The notes beneath the pieces are model-generated. The model had not been told where the DNA came from, searched no databases, and saw only the letters and a list, made by a program, of their open reading frames with translations. A stretch of 40,880 bases of DNA from an uncultured Chlamydiae bacterium (lineage in GTDB: Bacteria > Chlamydiota > Chlamydiia > Chlamydiales > Rhabdochlamydiaceae): the NCBI GenBank assembly GCA_945952445.1, contig CAMFIG010000018.1:1-40880 (forward strand), read 5' to 3'. This document shows, piece after piece, positions 34,215 to 40,880 of this stretch. Position numbers and translations under genes: made by a program. Position 1 is the stretch's first letter, and every line of letters begins with the position of its first letter.

Positions 34215-35291
34215 ATGAAGAAGCTCCTCCTACGCTCTTTCTTTGTACTCTTTTGGATAGCACTGATCGGTGCTATTCTATATTGGCCTAAGCTCAAAGT
34301 AATTCAATATGATTCTCGAACCCTCAATGTATTTGCATGGGGAGATATTTTAGATCCTTCTGTAATCGCTAAATTCGAGAAAGAAACAAATATCAAAGTA
34401 CGCCTAAGCTACTATGCCTCGAATGAAGAGCTGCTGGTAAAGCTCAAAGCCACACAGGGCGAAGGCTACGATCTGATCGTCCCTTCAGATTATGCAGTAA
34501 AGATTTTAATCCAAGAGAACCTCCTAAAATGCCTGGATAAAAGCAGACTCCATTTTTGGAAAGAACTCAACCCTCATTTGCTTGGGCATTTTTTCGATCC
34601 TGAAAATCGGTATTCTCTCCCCTTCGAATGGGAAGTGTATCTCTTTGGAATTAATAAAGACTATTTTGATGCAAACCCTAAACTCCCGCCTAGCTGGAAG
34701 CTCATTTTTGACAGAAAGACCGTCCAATATAAAATATCAATGACCAATGACCCTATTGAAGCAATCCAGTTTGCCGGGTTTTACCTATTCGGAAATGTAT
34801 CTGAGCTCAACTCACAACAGGCTCTTGCTGTAACAAACTTGCTTAAAGAGCAAAAACAATGGGTAGAAGCCTATGCAAGCTTCCGAGGAGACTACTTTCT
34901 TGCCACCAAAAATTGCCCTCTTGCCATCGCTTCGAGCTCCTACATCTGGAGAACGATGCGACAATTTCCTTTTGTCGGCTTCATCATCCCGGAAGAAGGG
35001 ACCTTTATCACAATTGAAAATCTATGCATCCCTCGGCTCAGCGCAAAAGACGATCTTACTTACCAACTTATCAACTATCTCTATCAGCACGATTCTGTCA
35101 AATCGCACTTCGAAACATTTGGATTTTTTCCAGCTTCACTGCAAAGCTTACAAGATGTAGAGATGGATCCTGGCGCTGAAGCACTCGTTCATGCCTCTCA
35201 AGAACAATTCAGCAAATTCCATTTTGTGGAAGAGCTTCTCTCTCAACAAGAGATCCGAGACACTTGGGTAGAAGTAAAAGCAGGGAGCTAA
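34215..35291 (+). CDS. potD: Polyamine-binding periplasmic protein PotD
   Basis: 358 residues. A hydrophobic N-terminal segment (~7-24) serves as signal or membrane anchor; there is no lipobox cysteine. The mature part begins 'LNVFAWGDILDPSVIAKFEKETNIKV', and 'GYDLIVPSDYAVKILIQENLL' and 'LPFEWEVYLFGIN' are typical of PotD/PotF. Captures spermidine or putrescine outside the inner membrane and delivers it to PotBC. Starts one base after potC; last gene of the operon, ending before the hairpin at 35307. Confidence 0.9.
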   Translation: MKKLLLRSFFVLFWIALIGAILYWPKLKVIQYDSRTLNVFAWGDILDPSVIAKFEKETNIKVRLSYYASNEELLVKLKATQGEGYDLIVPSDYAVKILIQENLLKCLDKSRLHFWKELNPHLLGHFFDPENRYSLPFEWEVYLFGINKDYFDANPKLPPSWKLIFDRKTVQYKISMTNDPIEAIQFAGFYLFGNVSELNSQQALAVTNLLKEQKQWVEAYASFRGDYFLATKNCPLAIASSSYIWRTMRQFPFVGFIIPEEGTFITIENLCIPRLSAKDDLTYQLINYLYQHDSVKSHFETFGFFPASLQSLQDVEMDPGAEALVHASQEQFSKFHFVEELLSQQEIRDTWVEVKAGS

Positions 35292-35306
35292 GAAAACAAA
35301 AGAAAA

Positions 35307-35326
35307 CCCCCTCTTTTTGAGAGGGG
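35307..35326 (-). terminator. Rho-independent terminator after acpP
   Basis: CCCCTCT (35308-35314) pairs perfectly with AGAGGGG (35320-35326) around a five-base loop. On the minus strand the stem is followed by a T-rich run (gttttcttttgtttt), the arrangement expected for the end of fabH-fabD-fabG-acpP. It also lies 16 bases after potD and could stop that transcript less efficiently. Confidence 0.8.
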
Positions 35327-35334
35327 AAAAGGTT

Positions 35335-35568
35335 TTAAGACTTTTTCTTTTTGATGTACTCAATGACATCGCCTACAGTCTTGAGTTTTTCTGCTTCTTC
35401 TTCAGAAATCTCAAAACCAAATCGCTCTTCAAATGTCATAATGAGCTCTGTTAAGTCGAGAGAATCTGCATTCAAATCCTCGACAAAGGACTTCTGAGGA
35501 GCTACATCTGCTGGATCTACTCCCAATTGTTCGACTACAATGTCTATTACTTCTTTTTCTATTGACAT
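35335..35568 (-). CDS. acpP: Acyl carrier protein
   Basis: 77 residues, strongly acidic. The phosphopantetheine attachment serine is Ser36 in '[10 protein letters not shown]', followed by the acidic recognition helix '[17 protein letters not shown]' and a lysine-rich tail. Carries growing acyl chains in type II fatty-acid synthesis; charged by AcpS (13333-13731). AAAGGA precedes the ATG at good spacing. Last gene of the fab operon, 38 bases after fabG. Confidence 0.97.
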   Translation of the reverse strand: MSIEKEVIDIVVEQLGVDPADVAPQKSFVEDLNADSLDLTELIMTFEERFGFEISEEEAEKLKTVGDVIEYIKKKKS

Positions 35569-35606
35569 AGGTTTTCCTTTCGGTTGTCTTCAATTTCATT
35601 CATTCT

Positions 35607-36362
35607 TTACATTACCATACCACCATCGACCGTCAGCACTTGGCCCGTCATATAGTCGGATAGGGAACTTGCAAGAAACACGGCTGCATTCGAAATATCT
35701 TCAGGTTCGCCTAAACGTCCCATTGGAACTTTTCGAAGAATCGCCTCTTTCTGGACCTCTGTTAATGCATCAGTCATTCTAGTTTTAATAAATCCCGGTG
35801 CTATGCAATTTACGCAAACATTACGAGAAGCTAACTCTTGAGCCAACGCCTTCGTAAACCCGATCATACCCGCTTTTGAAGCTGCATAATTCACCTGTCC
35901 AGGATTACCTGTAAGCCCAACCACTGAGGAAATATTAATAATCTTCCCCGATTTAGCCTTTAACATAACTCTAACAAGGTTCTGGCATGTGTTATACACG
36001 GATTTCAAGTTCGTATCAAGTACTTGATCCCAATCTTCTTCAGACATCTTCATCAAAAGCCCATCGCGTGTGATTCCCGCATTGTTAACCAAAATATCCA
36101 CTCCTCCTAAAAGAGAAAGAACTGTTTGGGTGGCTGTATCGACAGCAGACTTGTCCGCAATATTTACAATTTGAAAAAGGAACTTTTGTTCAGCATCCGT
36201 TCGATTCTTTTCTAACTCTTGGAGCGTCTGTACTGCTCTTTCTGTATTTGTTCCAAAAATTGCAACAGAAGCCCCATGTCGGGCATATGCTAAAGCAATC
36301 TCTTGACCAATTCCGGCAGTGCCTCCTGTAACAAGCGCTTTTTTGCCAATTAACAACTGCAT
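35607..36362 (-). CDS. fabG: 3-oxoacyl-[ACP] reductase
   Basis: 251 residues, a classical short-chain dehydrogenase. NADPH-binding 'TGGTAGIGQ' (12-20), 'NNAG' (93-96), catalytic Ser145 or Ser146, Tyr159 and Lys163 in 'YAASKAG', and the end 'SDYMTGQVLTVDGGMVM'. Reduces 3-ketoacyl-ACP in the elongation cycle. AAAGGAG lies seven bases upstream of the ATG, inside the fabD 3' end (13-base overlap). Confidence 0.97.
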   Translation of the reverse strand: MQLLIGKKALVTGGTAGIGQEIALAYARHGASVAIFGTNTERAVQTLQELEKNRTDAEQKFLFQIVNIADKSAVDTATQTVLSLLGGVDILVNNAGITRDGLLMKMSEEDWDQVLDTNLKSVYNTCQNLVRVMLKAKSGKIINISSVVGLTGNPGQVNYAASKAGMIGFTKALAQELASRNVCVNCIAPGFIKTRMTDALTEVQKEAILRKVPMGRLGEPEDISNAAVFLASSLSDYMTGQVLTVDGGMVM

Positions 36363-37300
36363 GTATCTACTCCTTTTACCACTTGCTGTAGTTCTTCAAT
36401 TTTTTCCAAACTAAGTGTAGGTACTTTAACTCCTATCCGCTTATTCATCCCCTGCAGCGTTTTTCCGCATCCTATCTCCAAAAAGAGGCTAACTCCAGAC
36501 CGTTCGATCGCCTGAATTCCTCTCTGCCATCGAACTGGCTGCGTCACCTGATCTATCAGATTTTGACGGATCAATGCTGTATCTTTGACATAATCCCCAG
36601 GTGTATTCATCACGATATCAATAGAGCTTTCACGCAGAGGAACTTCAGCAATATAAGGAGCCAAGCGATCTTTTGCAGACTGCATGAGCCCACTATGAAA
36701 AGCTCCTGATACATCAAGAGGTAAAATTCTCTTAGCGCCTTTCTGCTTTAAAAGCTCCGCAGCAAGATCTAATCCGGAAAGCGTTCCTGCAATGACCACC
36801 TGTCCCGGACAATTGAGATTCGCAACCCATACTTGTGCCGATGCAGAGATCGGAGCAATAATATCTTCTACAGCGGCATCTTCCAAGCCCAACACAACTC
36901 TCATGCTACCCGGAAAAGACTCACACGCCTGCTGCATCAAAAGAGCTCTTTTCTCCACCAAACTAAGACCTTCTAAAAAAGAGAGCTTTCCAGCAGCGAC
37001 AAGAGCGGTATACTCGCCTAAACTTAAGCCTGCACACACAATAGGAGCTATCTCCGGACATTCAGCCTGAAGAGCTCTATAAACAGCCCAGCTCATAATA
37101 TAGATCGCCATCTGGCTGTTCTTTGTCTGCGTGAGCTCTGTTTGAGGCCCTTCAAAGATAAGCTGGGAAAAATGGCGGTGCAGATGCTCATCTGCTTCTT
37201 CAAAAACTCTCTTAGCTGCTTCAAAGTGATCGTAGAAATCTTTTCCCATTCCTACGTATTGAGCGCCCTGGCCCGGGAAAATATATGCGATCTTATGCAT
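36350..37300 (-). CDS. fabD: Malonyl-CoA:ACP transacylase
   Basis: 316 residues. 'FPGQGAQYVGMG' at the N-terminus, active-site Ser93 in 'GLSLGEYTAL' (most bacteria have GHSLGE; here His is Leu), and His in 'GAFHSGLM' as the catalytic partner. Moves malonyl groups from CoA to ACP. GGAGG precedes the ATG, which lies within the fabH 3' end (8-base overlap). Confidence 0.96.
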   Translation of the reverse strand: MHKIAYIFPGQGAQYVGMGKDFYDHFEAAKRVFEEADEHLHRHFSQLIFEGPQTELTQTKNSQMAIYIMSWAVYRALQAECPEIAPIVCAGLSLGEYTALVAAGKLSFLEGLSLVEKRALLMQQACESFPGSMRVVLGLEDAAVEDIIAPISASAQVWVANLNCPGQVVIAGTLSGLDLAAELLKQKGAKRILPLDVSGAFHSGLMQSAKDRLAPYIAEVPLRESSIDIVMNTPGDYVKDTALIRQNLIDQVTQPVRWQRGIQAIERSGVSLFLEIGCGKTLQGMNKRIGVKVPTLSLEKIEELQQVVKGVDTCSC

Positions 37301-38300
37301 TGGTAGAAACCTCCTTCGTCAAAATAGAAGCACCCCAAGTAAGACCAGCACCAAAAGCCGTCAAAAGGAGATTTTCTCCATTTCGGATTTCTTTTTCACG
37401 CATTAGCTCATCTAAGGCGATCCCTAGAGAAGACGCTGACGTGTTGCCATACTTATGGATTGTCATAAAGACTCTTTCCATAGGAACATCAAAGCGCTTG
37501 GCAATCGCTTCAATGATCCGAATATTTGCTTGGTGGGGAATTAACCAACTGATATCCGACTCCTTCAAACCAACTCGATCGAGACATTCTTTTGAAGCCG
37601 ACTCCATGCGCCGGACTGCATGTTTAAATACTTCTTTTCCTTCCATTTTCAAATAGTGCAGCTGTTCAGCGAGAGTCTCTTGAGAAGCCGGCCTACGAGA
37701 TCCTCCGGCAGGCAGGATCAGCAATTCCGCTTGATGCCCATCAGACCCTAAACTAATTTCTCGAATATACAGATTTTTCCCTCGGGGTTCATTGCTGACT
37801 ATGCAAGCAGAAGCTCCATCTCCAAACAACACGCAAGTATTGCGGTCTTTATAGTTAACGATCGAAGAGAGTTTTTCCGAGGCAATCACTAAAATATTGC
37901 GGTACATTCCCGATTCAATAAAAGCCTTCGCCATGGCAAGACCATAAAGGTACCCACTGCAAGCTGCTTGGATATCAATCGCCGCCGCACGAGTAGCACC
38001 AAGCCTCGCCTGCAATAAACAAGCTGTGCTTGGGAATACGTAATCTGGAGTAAGAGTTGCTACCAGGATCAAATCCAAAGCATCAGCAGCGATGCCTGCA
38101 TCTTGCAAAGCAGAAAGAGCAGCCTCACGTCCCATGTCAGAAGTGAACTCTTCCTCATGAGCAATCCTCCTCTCCTTCATCCCCGTTCGGGAGACAATCC
38201 ACTCATCTGATGTTTCTACCATTTTTTCGAGATCGTAATTTGTCAACACTCGCTTTGGCAAATACGATCCTGTACCGATAATTCGGGCCTTCTGCGGCAT
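37293..38300 (-). CDS. fabH: 3-oxoacyl-[ACP] synthase III
   Basis: 335 residues. Thiolase-fold enzyme with active Cys114 in 'QAACSGYLYG', the His in 'LIPHQANIRII' and the Asn in 'YGNTSASSLGIALDE'. 'DEWIVSRTGMKERRIA' near the N-terminus is typical. Starts fatty-acid synthesis by condensing acetyl-CoA with malonyl-ACP. AAGGGTG precedes the ATG. First gene of the fab operon; its promoter must lie in the 292 bases shared with divergent recR. Confidence 0.97.
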   Translation of the reverse strand: MPQKARIIGTGSYLPKRVLTNYDLEKMVETSDEWIVSRTGMKERRIAHEEEFTSDMGREAALSALQDAGIAADALDLILVATLTPDYVFPSTACLLQARLGATRAAAIDIQAACSGYLYGLAMAKAFIESGMYRNILVIASEKLSSIVNYKDRNTCVLFGDGASACIVSNEPRGKNLYIREISLGSDGHQAELLILPAGGSRRPASQETLAEQLHYLKMEGKEVFKHAVRRMESASKECLDRVGLKESDISWLIPHQANIRIIEAIAKRFDVPMERVFMTIHKYGNTSASSLGIALDELMREKEIRNGENLLLTAFGAGLTWGASILTKEVSTNA

Positions 38301-38592
38301 ATTTCACCCTTAACAACTTTCAAATTGAATCCATAAACTATCCGGTCAATTCTACCCCACTCTCAGAAAAAACAAAAGCGGAATTTTGCCGAATAGACCC
38401 CTATATAAAATTTTTTGTTAAAAAACCTGTATCGCGCTAATCTTGCCAGATATGGAAATAACCTTAACCATAGACATCTTATGATGACAATGAGTAAGAT
38501 CTCTTTCAACCAAATTAATCCACTTATATGAATGATAGACCTCCTAAAGACCGGGAACCTCAAAATAAAATTAAACAGACAGTTATATACCT
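38301..38592. other. Divergent intergenic region between fabH and recR
   Basis: 292 bases without a credible gene. On the minus strand a TAGAAT hexamer near 38350-38355 could be a -10 for fabH, but no good -35 is properly spaced. On the plus strand no ribosome site precedes recR. Confidence 0.5.
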
Positions 38593-39192
38593 ATGACGAA
38601 ACTCCCTCCCTCTCTCCTTTCTTTAGTTTCTTACCTTCGAAAATTCCCCGGCGTCGGATCTCGCACGGCAGAACGCTACGCTTTCCAACTGCTTGACTGG
38701 CCTGAGGAGCAATTAAAACAACTAGCCGATCAACTTTCTCTTCTCAAAGAAAAAGTCACCTTCTGTAAACAATGCCACTGCCTACAAGAGCTCTCAGGAT
38801 GCGAATTTTGCAATCCAGACAAGCGAGACACCTCCCATCTATGCATTGTCTCTTCCGCTAAAGATGTGTACCCCATTGAGGACACGAAAATCTATAGAGG
38901 TCTCTATCATGTTCTTGGAGGTCTTTTATCCCCTCTTCATGGATATTCTAGCGACCGGATCCAGCTCCCTAAAATCCGGGAAAGAATTGAGCTTTTAGGC
39001 GTTCAAGATGTAGTTCTTGCTTTAGACTCTACTGTCGAAGGAGATGCCACAGCTCTTTTTTTAAAAGAGGAGATGCAACACTGGGGCGTGCGTGTTTCGC
39101 GTTTAGCTTTTGGATTACCCCTTGGAAGCTCTCTTGACTATGTAGATGGGGGGACTCTTGCTCGAGCTTTTTTAGGCAGACATCACTTCTAA
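38593..39192 (+). CDS. recR: Recombination mediator protein RecR
   Basis: 199 residues, normal length. Helix-hairpin-helix 'RKFPGVGSRTAERYAFQLL' (16-34), the zinc finger 'CKQCHCLQELSGCEFC' (57-72) and the Toprim domain starting 'HLCIVSSAKDVYPIEDTKIY'; the C-terminal Walker-B-like 'LAFGLPLGSSLDYVDGGTLARAF' is intact. With RecO it loads RecA onto SSB-coated DNA, using the SSB encoded at 6449-6874. In Chlamydia recR is also next to fabH. No clear ribosome site. Ends 5 bases from convergent TetR gene. Confidence 0.96.
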   Translation: MTKLPPSLLSLVSYLRKFPGVGSRTAERYAFQLLDWPEEQLKQLADQLSLLKEKVTFCKQCHCLQELSGCEFCNPDKRDTSHLCIVSSAKDVYPIEDTKIYRGLYHVLGGLLSPLHGYSSDRIQLPKIRERIELLGVQDVVLALDSTVEGDATALFLKEEMQHWGVRVSRLAFGLPLGSSLDYVDGGTLARAFLGRHHF

Positions 39193-39197
39193 ACAGC

Positions 39198-39821
39198 TTA
39201 AGACAGAAGAACTTTAACAAGCAACTCGGTCAAGTATTTTTCATATTCATCCGACGGCCAACCTCGCTCAACAACAAGCATACGGTACAAATCTCTTCCA
39301 GTGAGGGCCCAAAGAACATCTCGAACTTTTGAAAGACTCAAGTTGTCTATAAAAACTTTTTCTCTCGCCATTATTTCAACTGTTTCTTTTTGCCGTTGAT
39401 ATCGCCGTCTCTCTCTTTCAATTTCTAATTCTTTAAACACAGGATCTAAAATGGAGGCTCCTTGTAAAAAGCTCGATTGAGATTTCTCAGCATCATAAAG
39501 CTGTCTAGCAATGCAAGCTGTGATTGCAAGGCGTTTGCGAGCGCTGCTTTCTTTCTTTACCTGTTCAACAAGAGCTTCAAACTGCTCAAACGGAAGCGCT
39601 TCATCCATCAAACCAAGCAAAATTCCACGTTTCGATTGAAATATGGAGTAGATAGAAGCGGCAGACACTTGCGCTTTACGCGCTATCTCCTCTATGGTTA
39701 CTTTCTCGAATCCTTTCGTTTCAAAAAGAATTTTTGCAGAGGATAAAATGCGATTTTTAGTCTCTTGCGACTGCGCTTGCCTGGACTCTGAATGATAGGA
39801 TCGTTTCTTTGGCATTGACAT
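39198..39821 (-). CDS. TetR/AcrR-family transcriptional repressor
   Basis: 207 residues. The N-terminal helix-turn-helix domain spans ~20-68: 'TKNRILSSAKILFETKGFEKVTIEEI' and 'ARKAQVSAASIYSIFQSKRG'. The C-terminal ligand-binding part is helical and unlike any regulator I recognise. TetR proteins often control the divergent neighbour, here the esterase gene 55 bases away, whose promoter -35 lies over this start codon. Starts at 39821 or 39815; neither has a clear ribosome site. Confidence 0.88.
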   Translation of the reverse strand: MSMPKKRSYHSESRQAQSQETKNRILSSAKILFETKGFEKVTIEEIARKAQVSAASIYSIFQSKRGILLGLMDEALPFEQFEALVEQVKKESSARKRLAITACIARQLYDAEKSQSSFLQGASILDPVFKELEIERERRRYQRQKETVEIMAREKVFIDNLSLSKVRDVLWALTGRDLYRMLVVERGWPSDEYEKYLTELLVKVLLS

Positions 39822-39843
39822 ATTGGATATAGATTACTACAAT
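39815..39843 (+). promoter_or_regulatory. Sigma-70-type promoter for the esterase gene
   Basis: TTGACA (39815-39820), an exact 17-base spacer, then TACAAT (39838-39843), one mismatch from the full consensus. Transcription would start near 39850, about 30 bases before the esterase ATG. The -35 covers the start of the TetR gene. An imperfect palindrome GATT-n5-AATC (39832-39844) overlaps the -10 and might be part of a TetR operator, but it is short. Confidence 0.7.
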
Positions 39844-39876
39844 CAATTAAAAAAAGTCAAACCCTTGTAAAAAAAA

Positions 39877-40797
39877 ATGTATATGCCACAGAAAAACACA
39901 AATAATCCCCTATCCGATCCGGAAGAAATTGTCTATAAAGGAATGACAGAAAATCAATTAACAGAAGCTTATAATGACTACAAAGCCATTCCCAATTTCG
40001 ATGCTTTATTGAAAGAAAACCGAGAACGCGCTCAAACCATAAAAGACAGATTGAATCCAATTCACGATATAGCTTATGGATCTGAAAGCATCCAAAAGCT
40101 AGACATCTACACACCAAAAAATCTTAAAAAGATGCCTGTAATCATAAGCATTCATGGTGGCGGCTGGACTATGGGAAGCAAAAACCCATGGGCCATTTCT
40201 GCAGAACCTCTGATGTCAAAAGGGATTCTTTCTGTGTCAATTGACTATGGACTTGCTCCTCAATATCGAATGAAAGACATCATAAATCACGTGCGTCAAG
40301 CCATAGCATGGGTATATAAAAACATCGACAACTACGGAGGAGACCCAAATCGCCTCTATATTTACGGGATGTCTGCTGGAGCGCATCTTGCAAGCACAGC
40401 TCTCATGCCAAATTGGCATAAAGATTTTGGTCTCCCAGAGAATGTCATTAAAGGATTAATTTCCATTTCGGGCATTTACGACCTATGCACACTCGCTTAC
40501 GCTCCTCAAGCAGATTCGCAAAAAGCACTGCAAATGACACTCGAAGAATCTGAGCGAGACAGCCCATTCTATCACCCCCCAGAGCACCCAATTCCAGCAA
40601 TTATTGCATATGGCAAGAAAGAACCATTGATACTCTATCATCTCGAGGCGAACAATTACGCTCAAGCGCTGCAAAAAACAGGCTGTAACATCTCTCTTAT
40701 TGAAGTGCCCGATGCTAACCATTTTCATATGATCAATGAACTTGCCAATACCGAAGGGAAAGTATTTAAAGCCGTTATGAAAATGCTTTTTAAATAA
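39877..40797 (+). CDS. Alpha/beta-hydrolase (esterase/lipase, HSL-like)
   Basis: 306 residues. 'SIHGGGWTMGS' (~90-100) forms the oxyanion hole, 'IYGMSAGAHLAS' is the nucleophile elbow with Ser in GxSxG (~168), and 'VPDANHFHMI' near the C-terminus supplies His; the Asp lies between. No signal peptide, so cytoplasmic. Relatives include kynurenine-formamidase-like and carboxylesterase enzymes; the substrate is unknown. Start at 39877 or at ATG 39883 two codons later. Divergent from the TetR gene, which probably represses it. Confidence 0.85.
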   Translation: MYMPQKNTNNPLSDPEEIVYKGMTENQLTEAYNDYKAIPNFDALLKENRERAQTIKDRLNPIHDIAYGSESIQKLDIYTPKNLKKMPVIISIHGGGWTMGSKNPWAISAEPLMSKGILSVSIDYGLAPQYRMKDIINHVRQAIAWVYKNIDNYGGDPNRLYIYGMSAGAHLASTALMPNWHKDFGLPENVIKGLISISGIYDLCTLAYAPQADSQKALQMTLEESERDSPFYHPPEHPIPAIIAYGKKEPLILYHLEANNYAQALQKTGCNISLIEVPDANHFHMINELANTEGKVFKAVMKMLFK

Positions 40798-40880
40798 ATG
40801 CCGCTCCGAATCTCAAGCAAACGATCGGGTGTAAATAAAAGTTTTAGGCAAGCAGTTTAGGATTGCTTAAAGTGTTTGGT
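40798..40880. other. Window end, no feature seen
   Basis: The last 83 bases after the esterase stop hold no recognisable gene, hairpin with U-run or promoter. Confidence 0.5.

Noticed and set aside
38363-38563. A 66-codon minus-strand frame between fabH and recR
   Set aside because: Arg/Phe/Ile-rich composition without ribosome site or recognisable domain; looks like AT-rich non-coding sequence.

Overview
The window looks like chromosomal DNA from an environmental chlamydia (order Chlamydiales, outside the genus Chlamydia; a Waddlia/Parachlamydia/Simkania-type organism is my inference, not proven). The reasons are: fabH-fabD-fabG-acpP next to recR and ssb next to pepA, both arrangements I know from Chlamydia; trxB close to acpS; two signal-peptide-bearing outer-membrane barrel candidates; and a C-terminal domain resembling the chlamydial DUF687 family. 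Genes are packed very tightly, and several convergent gene pairs overlap or are separated by only a few bases.

Layout. 1-3146: a tandem CsaA-like tRNA-binding protein, a BioD-like/DRTGG protein and a heptosyltransferase-type GT9 enzyme. 3197-6874 (minus strand): ssb, pepA, an RluA-family pseudouridine synthase and a barrel protein, closely spaced and probably cotranscribed, with the GT9 gene downstream. 7057-13731: ridA, a decayed YafQ-type toxin gene, a large unknown protein, a VOC protein, lgt and rlmH (divergent), a small membrane protein, a YacL-like PIN/TRAM protein and acpS. 13728-17420 (minus): a barrel protein, trxB, an AlaX-like editing protein and a threonine-aldolase-like enzyme.

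17561-29575 (minus) is the most unusual part: a complete 2770-residue secreted Rhs/YD-repeat polymorphic toxin with a small AT-rich immunity candidate, followed by a displaced 'orphan' cassette. The cassette repeats 1680 bp of the Rhs core, then carries a different C-terminal domain (alpha/beta-hydrolase-like) and its own partner, a lipoprotein. The two core copies look identical through about 1.45 kb in the middle and differ only near the ends, as expected from recombination or gene conversion. I read this as a toxin-tip switching locus.

29807-35291: a deoxynucleoside-kinase-like P-loop protein with a hydrophobic N-terminus, an unknown small protein, an AT-rich intergenic region and a complete potABCD polyamine transporter. 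35335-38300 (minus): the type II fatty-acid operon fabH-fabD-fabG-acpP with a terminator hairpin. 38593-40797: recR, then a TetR-type repressor divergent from an esterase whose promoter lies over the repressor's start.

I saw no rRNA, tRNA, CRISPR array or insertion sequence.
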